A stretch of DNA of 60,939 bases from a virus: positions 1 to 60,939 of the IMG/VR virus record IMGVR_UViG_3300027980_000037. One strand, 5' to 3'. Position numbers and translations under genes: made by a program. Within the stretch, counting starts at the first letter, position 1, and every line of letters starts with the position of its first letter. This document shows positions 15,304 through 25,300 of the stretch, piece after piece. The notes beneath the pieces are model-generated. The model had not been told where the DNA came from. It worked only from the letters and a program-made list of their open reading frames with translations, and searched no databases.

Positions 15304-15476
15304 TGAGCGTTAACCGTAGACACAAATGGATTTATCGTAACGGTTATATGGTATGCCGCTGTGGTGTTCGTTACAGGAAAGGAATGACTTATAAAGTATA
15401 CGAGCATCCCACTAAGGGTAATTCTTTTAATGCTGGTAATTGTGAGGCAAAGGAAAAAGAATGTTCCAAAAATTAA
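15303..15476 (+). CDS. Small cysteine-rich protein, 57 aa
   Basis: ATG shares a base with the ssb stop (TAATG) and the ORF ends inside the next gene. It is basic, with CRC near residue 18 and two later cysteines (NC, EC), a possible zinc knuckle. Coupled start and end support a real gene missed by length cut-offs. Function unknown. Confidence 0.6.
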   Translation: MSVNRRHKWIYRNGYMVCRCGVRYRKGMTYKVYEHPTKGNSFNAGNCEAKEKECSKN

Positions 15477-15928
15477 AAACATGGCTATCACCGAAGGTTC
15501 TCAACCTGTTGAACGACAGGATTTGTAACCGACCGGCTGATATTCTTATCGACGAAGACTACATGGAACGCTGGTATGTTATCCCTCGCAACCGGTGGTT
15601 CAATATCTATTTTCATCGGTTCTTTGGTAGCGATGCGCCAGTGCCTCACGATCACCCGTGGTGGTCTGTGTCATGGATTCTTCATGGCTGGTATATCGAG
15701 AACACACCGACCGGTAAGTTTGTCCGTATGCAGGGAGATATCACCTATCGACCAGCAGAAGGTCTTCACTGGATTCAGATAGACCAACCGGTGTGGACTT
15801 TGTTTATCACGGGCCGAAAGAAAAGAACCTGGGGTTTCCAATGTCCTAAAGGCTGGGTGAGTTTTGATAAGTACATTGCCAACAGGGGTGAAAGCCGGTT
15901 GGCGCGTGGCTGCGGAGAATACGAATGA
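15461..15928 (+). CDS. Cupin-like protein, 155 aa
   Basis: Contains PHDHPWWSVSWILHGWY and, about 30 residues later, GLHWIQI, giving the His-x-His and later His ligands of a small cupin barrel. Similar small cupins occur in phage genomes without known substrate. AAGGAAAAAGA precedes the ATG. Enzymatic activity (dioxygenase or isomerase-like) is not shown. Confidence 0.6.
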   Translation: MFQKLKTWLSPKVLNLLNDRICNRPADILIDEDYMERWYVIPRNRWFNIYFHRFFGSDAPVPHDHPWWSVSWILHGWYIENTPTGKFVRMQGDITYRPAEGLHWIQIDQPVWTLFITGRKKRTWGFQCPKGWVSFDKYIANRGESRLARGCGEYE

Positions 15929-16182
15929 ACGGAATAGATGTAATTTTCGACATTTTTATATGCGTCATGTACTGCATTATTTATTTTCAAAACAAGAAAA
16001 TGTCAAAAACAATCGAGCGATACCGCACTTGCAACAAGTATTATTGGATTGCTTTACACACCATCGGGAGCGGTGTGTCAACGAACAATGTGCCTATAAA
16101 CAAAGACTTCCCCAATGTTTCAGACTACGCAAGGCGGGTGCTGAAAGAAGTCGGCAAGTACCACGAAAAGTACAATAATTGA
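15925..16182 (+). CDS. Small membrane-anchored protein, 85 aa
   Basis: ATGA overlap with the cupin-like gene. Residues 5-22 (DVIFDIFICVMYCIIYF) form one membrane segment, followed by a basic cytoplasmic part (ERYRTCNKYYW; YARRVLKEVGKYH). It is last in the rightward operon; its stop overlaps the -35 of the next promoter. Function unknown. Confidence 0.6.
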   Translation: MNGIDVIFDIFICVMYCIIYFQNKKMSKTIERYRTCNKYYWIALHTIGSGVSTNNVPINKDFPNVSDYARRVLKEVGKYHEKYNN

Positions 16183-16206
16183 CTATATCCACATTTGGGT
16201 TATAGT
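16179..16206 (+). promoter_or_regulatory. Rightward promoter with operator between convergent units
   Basis: TTGACT (16179-16184), 16-bp spacer containing TCCACATTTGG, TATAGT (16201-16206). Both hexamers are close to sigma70 consensus. It points into the 3' end of the oppositely oriented giant gene, with no coding gene downstream on the plus strand. Confidence 0.6.
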
Positions 16207-16211
16207 CCAGA

Positions 16212-16333
16212 CTATGTGGGCAGCGCCACGACTAAGAATGGCGTGTTACGTTAGAACAGGTGTGCGAAGGCTTCCACTCTCGACATGACCTTGTTCTTGC
16301 GACTCTGAAGGCGGTCTATGGCCGCCTTTTTTT
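16212..16333 (+). ncRNA. Predicted ~120-nt small RNA antisense to giant-gene 3' end
   Basis: Bounded by the promoter at 16179-16206 and an intrinsic terminator at 16308-16333. It contains a possible hairpin (CGCCA...TGGCG, about 16224-16243), and about 80 nt are antisense to the last codons of the 3680-aa gene. No ORF with a ribosome site is seen. Prediction only; the terminator may also simply serve the upstream operon. Confidence 0.4.
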
Positions 16334-19300
16334 CGTCTGAATTCATCACATTGTTGTACTCGATTTGGCGTATCCGGTCATTGACCTTGCGGATTTCCTT
16401 CAGCATCTTGTTCAGATTGTTACGCGCAGCCAGCACACCGACTTTATCTTTGTATAGTGCTTTGGCTTCTTTACCAAGCCCCTGCTTCTTATAAGCATTG
16501 ATCGTGCGATAGATGTCGTTTGATTCTTCCAGCATTCCGTACATCTGGTTAGCGTACTTGGTGTAACGCGGGTTCGGGTTGCGCCAGAACCGTTTCACAA
16601 CAGGGTAGTCACGAATGTCTTTGGCGGTTTTGTCCGGGTATCCGAATGCGCCCCGCGTCATGTAGTCAGCCGCATCAAGGATATACATACCAGTTGCACC
16701 GAAGTAACCACGCAAAGCGTGTTCTAGGCGCTGCGGTGAGCGCAGCCACGCCGGCGCGCTGTCTGGCATAGCCTTTGCCATTTCACGCATGAACTCAGAT
16801 GTCCACGGGTTGTACTGAGCCTCTGGTATCCGGCCCTGCTCACTGAAGCCTACAATCGGGCTGTTCGTAAAGAAATCGAGGTTTGATTTCTGCTCCCATA
16901 TAGGCTTAATCAGCTGTGGTACAGGGTTGAAGGCGAAGGTTTCAAACATCATCGAAAGCCCACGCTCTTTCATCAGGTTCAAATCATCCCTGCCGGCAGT
17001 CTTGCGCCAGATACGCTCAGGCACTGTGGCAAACATAGCGCCCACTTCAAACGGTTTCGGGATACGGAAGTGTTCACCCTTGTTGTCATTAGCCATATCG
17101 CGACCGATCCAGATGTGCCAGTACAGGTCTTTATCCCACTCTGGAAGCCGTTCGTAATCGTCGTTATCCCAATTCCGGTACAGCAGAGCCAGTGACATAG
17201 CAGCCAGAATGAAGCCTTTGGTGGCGAATGCCTTCGGGTTATCCATCGCGCCGCGAGACAGGCGATACAAACCCTGCAACCTGGCATTAAAAAACGGAAC
17301 GGTAGCGACCAGAGCCATGACTGTCGGGTTGTCACCGACCATCGTGAAGTTCAACACATCACGCGCCTGATAAGCCGCTTCCGCTACCGAACCGCCAGCA
17401 CCGCGCACACGCTTATAAACAGCAACACGGTTGGCTTGCTCTGAAGCATTACCAACGCGCCGCCAGAACCGCCACATACCGGACGGTGAAACAATCGAAT
17501 TCATAAAGCTGTCAACGTGACCGCGAGGCACTTTCTTGGCGATCAGCTTACGAACATCATCTGAGTTGGTGTCATAGAAGCCACCGCCACCAGCACCAGC
17601 CGCCATAAGGGTCAGCATATCTTCATCTTCGTTCCAAGCTGACTTCATGCCTTTGACTGAATCGACAAATGGCTTCATACCAACGTCAGACTGTACCCAC
17701 GCAGCCAGTGTGTCACGGACGAAGTTAGCCATCATAAATGCAGGGTCAGTTGTAACCATTGTGGTCAGCAACCGTTTAGAACCGCCGAACAGCCCCATAA
17801 TGTTGTCGAACCGCTGAGTACCAACACCCTGCAGAGTGCGAAGCAGTAGCGGATCGTGAACGCGGTAGTAAACCCGCTGACCGTTCTGAAGCACCGTCAC
17901 AATGTTGTCGCCGGCTGGCGCGACCTTGCGGAACACCTTCAGCCACTGGTCGCGCTGCTCGGGAGTCATGCGCTGGACTACTTGCATACCGAAGGTATCG
18001 ACTTGCCCGGGCGCTGGCGTGTTACCAACAATGAGGCCCGCCTTGCGTAGCGCAGAAGCCATCTGCTGCAACGATATCTGAACCGCTTCTGTTTCAAGGT
18101 CGATCTTCTCTAATGCACCGCCATCATAAGCCAGCGCAACACGCTGCATGGCATGGTTGCGATAAGCCGCGTCCATCATGTAGGTCATGTTCATAACCAT
18201 GTTCTCGAAGACGTGACCGACTTTGCGCTCAGAACCCTTCAAGCGCATGATGCCGGAATTCACATTCGAGACACCGCCGCGCATACCACGCGGCTTCCTG
18301 CCTTCACCCTTGCTGTATTCGTCAAATTCGATTGACTCCATAGCTCGATGGAAAGGCACATACATATTGTTGATGAATGTTTTGCGAAGCTCGGCATCCA
18401 GTACGCCAGACTTCTCTAGCAGATCGAGGGCTTCGCTGTTCATCTTCATCCAATCCTTGTGGACTTTCTCGAAGATTGATTCGCCGTTTTCATCGAGGTA
18501 CTTATCCTTCAGTTCCAGAATTTCTTCGATGTCTTCCGGGTCAAACAGTTTTTCACGCTCAGTACCGTCTTTATTCTTCTCGTTCATCAACTGCTTCGCA
18601 CGTTTGGCAGCTGCGTACAGCTCCCATAAGTGCAACAGGTTGCCATCCTTGTGATCGGTGAGAGGCCGGAAGATTTCAATGATGCCCTTGCGCCCTGCTT
18701 TCGGCTGGAAAGAACCGTCTTTCAACTGAGGAATGCCGCCTATCATCACATAGGTCATTACCGACCGAATGTTTCTGGTAGCCAGCACAGCTTTGTATGG
18801 CGAGTAAGCAGCATCTAGGGTCTGACCAAAGGTATCGACTTCTAGCGCCCGCAGTGACTCGGCGTTATCAATGATGTTCTGTCGGATCGCCCGCCAATCC
18901 CAATTGGTCATGTTGCGGAACCAAATACGCATACGGTCGCGCAGTGTGTAATCTTCCTGCGGTTTAGCCAGGTACTTACCTGTCAGTGCTTCCATGCGAT
19001 CGCCACCAGTAGCTCGCTTGCTGTACATATTTCTGGTGTTGCCGTACTTCTTGTTGATGAAAGCCTTTGTGATATCTCGGAACTCTTTTACCGTTCCGAT
19101 TTTCAGATTAGATGCCACCGTATCGAAGGCATCATCAATAAGAATCATCGCTTTGTTAAGACCGTCGATGTTTCTCGGGTTGTGCTTTTTGTACTTCGGC
19201 TGGTACTTACTGGTGTACTGAAAAATCAGGTCTTTGCGTACCTGTTCCAACAACGCCTCACGGTTTGCACCAGATGGAGTTTTAAGGAACGATTTCAATT

Positions 19301-22300
19301 CGATTAGCCCCAAGAAGCTATTGTGCGGAGTGAGCATACTCAGGAAGCGGTCGATGTGCTGACCGACAGGTTCGTGACGATCTTCATACCGCTTGCTGAA
19401 GCGTGGCTTGAACGGTCTGCCGGCTGGGGTGGTCATGCGGCGAGAAAGGTCAATCAGGGCTTCGTCAGCACTCTTGTACTTCGTCTGGTTGCGAACAAAG
19501 CGACCAAGCACAATGTCTTCCATTGCCAGTGATATCAAGTCAATGGTGTCTGCTATATCTGCCTCACGCTCATTCTCGATGTAATCGCGGTCAGGATAGA
19601 TCTCGATGTCGCCCTGCTGGGCATCGGCATCAATAAACCGGGCTGCTTTGATTGTCTCAAAGATAAAAGAATCGAGCGCGTCTGTGTCCATCGGATCTTC
19701 GATAAACTTCTGCAACTCAAGCATTGCTGCCGGATTCTTTGCGCCTTCCAAGAACAGCCGGTCTGTCTGGCTGAGTGCTGGCATAGACATTTCCACCACA
19801 TTACCCTTGCTGAATACAGGATTGATTCGCTCGGCATCAGTCGATGGCCCGTATTCCTCGTAGATTTCTTCCATTGCTTTTGATATTTCGTCGCGGAAGG
19901 CATCAGGGTTTTCGAGTGTGGCGGTCTGGCTGGCAGACATGATGGTTTGCTGGTAATCCATGTTCGCTTTCGTGAGATCGCGAGCCGCCCGGATAATCAA
20001 CGCGTCAACTTCTTCTTCTGTGATTTCTTGATTGAATCCGATACGGCGAAGCGCCTGACGCATTGCTACCCGTGCGCGGGCAAGTATTCCTATATTGTTA
20101 TTGCCACGCTCAGTTAGGATCGCCAGTGTTTCTTTGGCTAAAACATCATTGTTTTCATTCGGGTTGCGCAGCTCTGCTTCTTTCCACGCATCAGCTACAC
20201 GCTTGTTTCCTGAGCGAGCCATACTCTTAACAGCTCCCAGCACATCATTGAACTCTGGAAGTTTTTCCAGACCGTAGTGACCAATGATTTCGTGAGAGGC
20301 TACGCGGGCAACATCATCTGCATTACGCAGATTGTCGGCTACCATATAAACCTTGTTCGTTCCCTCAAGGTACACGCCCTCAATAATGTCACTTGGTTCT
20401 ACGTCAAACGGTAGATCTGAGTTCGACTGCACAACCTCGATGTCTACAACACCACCGAACTGTGACTTGAATGGCGACAGGAACATATCAACCTGTTCTA
20501 CAGTCAGACCTTCCTCTACCTGTTCTGTGCCGGCAGACAAGAATTTGTGAGCGCGAGTGTCTGGAAGCGCACCTCTACCTCCGGTGCGTCGAACAGTTTT
20601 ACCGTTGTTTATCCAATCAGTGAATTGCATATCAAGGCGGTTTAATAGTCGCTTTATGTTGTCTGCAACCCCGTTTAAGGTTCTGTAATTCTCCCTGTTT
20701 GAGACAAGCACAATTCGGTTTGCGCCAGCCTTACCAAGCTCACGCATAATCAATGGCGCACCAGTTTCCATATCACCTCTACGCAAAAGACCAGCTTCAT
20801 CAAGGTCGTATGGCAGGAAGCCGGTAATCATGGCTCTTTGGTTGAGCATCAGAATTCCTTCCTGACCATCTAGGTTTTCTTGAACCCACGCTTCTATATC
20901 TTCTGCACTGTTAATCTTTGCCGGCGGTACTTCTTCAACCTCGCCAACAAAGCGACGTTCAATCAGCGGAATTGTTTCTTCGTTACCGGTTTCCTGCGGC
21001 CTTTCGACTTCCCTCTTGCTCTGGTCAACACCGGAGCCAGGATGAAAGAATGTGTACTTCGAGCCGCGAGCAACAACAATACTGCCTTTAAAGTTAAGAC
21101 CTGTCTGTGTTAGAGAAAGGTTTATAGATCTTGCGAGCTTTCTGTCGCTGTCACTCTGAGTTGTAATGCCGCCCGGATGATTGTGTGCCATCCAGAAATT
21201 CACGCCATTTGGATCACTCATTACTGCCGGAAAGAAAACTTCCGAATACATGGTGGTAGCAGATATGCCACCAACAGAAAGGCGAACAACAAACAACGGC
21301 TTGTTGTTTTTATCTGTAATCAATCCAAGCAACACTTCGTGCGACTTCTGACCGATAACGGCATGAAAGATGTCTGCAGCCTGTTGCGCGGTGTCCACTG
21401 TTTCGTGCGGATACTTAATCATCGACTGAACAGCGTTACCAACTGGCTGCTGATACAGGGTCGCCGGTGTTCCTTTTTCCGGCTTAATGATTGTTGGCTT
21501 CTTAGCCGCCGGCGGTGCTGATGGCACTGGCTGTGGTTTTGTTTCCGGTTTATTCAGAATCGCATAGACCTCTGTCTTTGACAGAATGTGGTCACGCCGG
21601 ATCTTCGCCGGATAAGCCGCTTTCGTTTTAGCCGGCGATACCGTGAACTGTGAAAGGTTTAGATTGCTGATGTCGATGGCATAAACTTCGCCACCAACCT
21701 TCGATATTTCGTCAGGCGATGAATAAAGGAACGTATTACCGTTTACCTGTTGGAACTGACCATCAGGCCCGACAGGGTGCATTAGAGAATCGACATACCA
21801 TATACGGCTTACGATATCCCCCTCGGCAAGTGATACCCGCGACACGGGTCGCTTGCTGAACAACTGGTTCTGCTTGCCTTTAGGCGCGTCGCCCCACTGT
21901 TCCTTCATGTAATCGTTGGTGGCAGAAAGCAGATCATCGAGGCTTGCCGGCTCAGAACCAAAGATATCTTCGGTGCTGCCCTTGCTTATCTCGTTGTTGA
22001 TACGCTCTGCCAGATGCGACAGGGCTGAACCCATGCGCTGACCGCTACGCATATTGGCATCAAGGAATCGTGCGAATCTGTCAGCTGTCGGGTCGATCTC
22101 GGTGAAGGCATCACGCTGTGCCAGGAATTCTTCGACAGTAAGACCAGCGCCCTTCGCTGAACGTATTGCCTCGATAGCGTCAGTCAACGGCGTAACGGCA
22201 TCCAGATCGCCCAGCTTGCCATTAGCTGCAGACTGCGCCCGCGCAAAATTCGGGGCTGCTTTGTTGAGCGCGGCAATGATGTTCTTAATGCCCGGGTCAG

Positions 22301-25300
22301 CTTCTTCAGCCATCAGGCTAAGGATTCGCTCGTTTCGGTATGCAGTCCAGAACACAGCCTGTTGCACTCGATCTGCAAGCTGCTTGGTCGGGCGACCGTC
22401 TTCGGTCATAAACGCTGCGCGCTCGGCCACCGGTATATTCTCGTTCATAAACTCAACCATGAACGGCATATTGCTGGCTGCTAACAGGTTGCCCTTATCA
22501 TCGGGGTTTAGCATCCCGATCATCTTTTCGCTTACAACATCTTTTGCTGCCTGTTCTGATGGCGAGAATGCTGCTTGCGCACTGACGTTACCTTCCTTGC
22601 CAAGATCTGCAAGTTCGGCATCAGACATTTCTTCTTGAATGACGCGAACAAGAACAGAGAATCCATAAACACTGTCTTTCTTGTCCTCGCCAAAATTAAA
22701 ACCGAACTGGCTCTCGTTTTTAATTATGTAATCGTGATACTCCTTTTGCAGCGCTTCGGTAGATTCGTTCTCGTCTTTACCGAAAGATGATTTGAACAAC
22801 ATCACACGACCGTTGCCGGAAACAACAACACCGTCTTTGGTTATCACGGGAGCGCCATCTTCGGCTGTTGTAGTAAAACCGACTCGCTCTGGCTGGAACT
22901 TCGATTTTGTTTCGTTTATCCATTGTTGTGTAGCGTCACGGCTGCGGTCACGTGGCTGCATTTCCTCTGGATAGTTTTTGTTCTTCTTGCCTGATATCAG
23001 GTTGCTTGCTACAAGGTCGCGAAGATCCCATATCTCCCACCTGGTACTAACCTTTCTTGAGCCAAAAAGAGTCTGCTGGTTGCTGCCTATGCCAGCCTTC
23101 ATTTCTTCTGAAGTAGAGTCAGAGCCAAAATTGTTAACACCAGAAAAAATTCCACGTGGGGCTGTCATTTGCGACTCTTGCCCACTGTCTATCCAATCTT
23201 TAAGCTCTGATATTTTTCCTTGATAAGATATGTTTTCACCACTCGGGTACATGGCTTTGTAGGCGCTCATTGCTGCTGCCTTACGGTTAAACCCGACTAG
23301 AACTTTAGTCTGAACGTAAGTCATTCCACCATCGTCAAGCTGGTCTACAAACCAAACCTTGTCAGACGTTTCAAGAGCATCGCCTATAATCACATCAATC
23401 TTCATGCGATCATGGCCCTTAGTGCCTTCGATGTTTCCGTAATGAGCCTTTAGGGTTTTACCGTATCTCTCACTCCCTTTCGGGTACTGCATACGCAATG
23501 TTAAGCCGGCTGCTTCCCACTCGATTGCGGGCTGCTCAAAGTTACCTTCAGTGCCGGCGTTCTGTTGTGACGTTGTAGGCTCTGGCTTGTCGTTCTCGGG
23601 GTTGAATGGAGAGGCTGCAGCGGCTGCATTAACAGAGCCTTTTTCCACATTCTGAATCTTGCCGGGTTCACGCTTAATGCCGCCAGTATCATTAGCGTCA
23701 TAATTGCTGTATTCAAAGTTGTCGCCAGCAACGTACTGCTTGCCATCGACATCAATTACCCTGCCGCTGTAATCCCACGGGCGACGAGCGCCTTTCTTGG
23801 TGTTGCTGGTTTCACCGAATCCTTCGATATCAGTGATGGTTTCTGCGTTCCAATCTTCAATTGGTGTCAACTCTGTATAGTGGACACTACGAATTTCATC
23901 TTGGTGTTCAATAACACGGCGAATAGCAACCATCGTGCCATCAATGTTCATAACCTTTACGGTTTCCAGCTTGCCGTGAAACATTTCAGCGTGTGGTCTA
24001 TCTGAATACTGCTCATACTCTGGCAGTTGATCCAAGTACGGTTGGATATCTGGAATACCAGCTTCTACGTCATAGGTCTTATTTAGCGCCATGTTGCCGC
24101 GCTTGTAGGTAACAAACATCTGAAAGTCTGTGTCTGTGTTTCCTGCAAGCTGTTCAAGAACCCACTGCGCGCTAACCTGTATCTGCGCGTTCTTGCGAAG
24201 CACTTTGTTGTAACGAGTGACAATGATAACGCCTTCAGCCTGATCCGAATGAATCACGAAGGCGATATCATCATTACTGAAAGTGCCGGCTTCTTTTTTG
24301 TTCTTCTTATTGGCTTTGAAGTCATTGTGTTTCTTTAGCCGGCGAAGCCATGAGTTACCGTCAGTGTCTTCTTCACTGTAGTACGGGCGCATTGCATCAA
24401 CTACTGCATTAGCGACCTCTACTTTAAACTCGTCAACAGTCTGTTCAGTAGGGGCTTTGGTTTCCGGTGCGAAAATTTCTTTTGAAGTTCCCCAACCACC
24501 ATCGCGATTCCACTCGTAGTTGCGAGCGACCACATATTTCTTCTTACCGTGCTGAACCCTAGTGCCTGTCCAATCACCACGCTGGCGACCTTTGTCGTAC
24601 TGCTCTATTTGCTGACCTACATCAATTGTTTCGCCTTCATAATCTTCCTGCGGAACAAGCTCCACATAGCGAATTTGTTTCGGGCCTCTCTCGCCCTGAT
24701 GTGTAATACCAGCCGCCGTAAACAAGCGACCACCAACCTCGACCGGCTTGTTTATCTTGCCCGTAGACAGCTTCACAGCATCGTGAGTCTTGTCGAGCTT
24801 CTTAACATCATTCGGTTCTAGCTTAGGTACGCTGTTATCAGCCTTCGTTTTTGCTTTAGGCTTGGCTTTAGGCTTGGCTTTCGGTTTCGGCGCGGCTTCG
24901 GTCTTGTTGTCTTCAGATGGGGTGAATGCCGCAACCAAAGCATCAGCTTCAGCTTTAGTTATCGGGCCGGTGTCTTTGCGAGCAATGCGAGTACCTGGCG
25001 ACATTTTCGCTTTCTTTGTATCGCCCCCCAATACATCTGCTTTTGTTTGCTCAATATGGCGACCGGTTTTAACCCATCCTTCCGGCAGCTCGCCTGTCAC
25101 ATCTGACTCAACATCAAGGTAAATCAATCCGGCGTTATACATATCGCCAGACATGGAAGTTTTGATTCCAGCTTTATTGAGAGAAACAACACCTTGTTTT
25201 ACTTTCGGGTTTACTACGTCACCCATAAAGCCGGTGAAATCTGTACCCTGCGCTTCTATGCTCGCAAGGTCTTTATCCAAAGATTCTTGTTCTGACCGGG

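Noticed and set aside
22054-22638. 194-codon plus-strand ORF inside the giant gene
   Set aside because: Antisense to a conserved coding region, Ser/Ala/Arg-rich translation typical of a shadow; no promoter or ribosome site.
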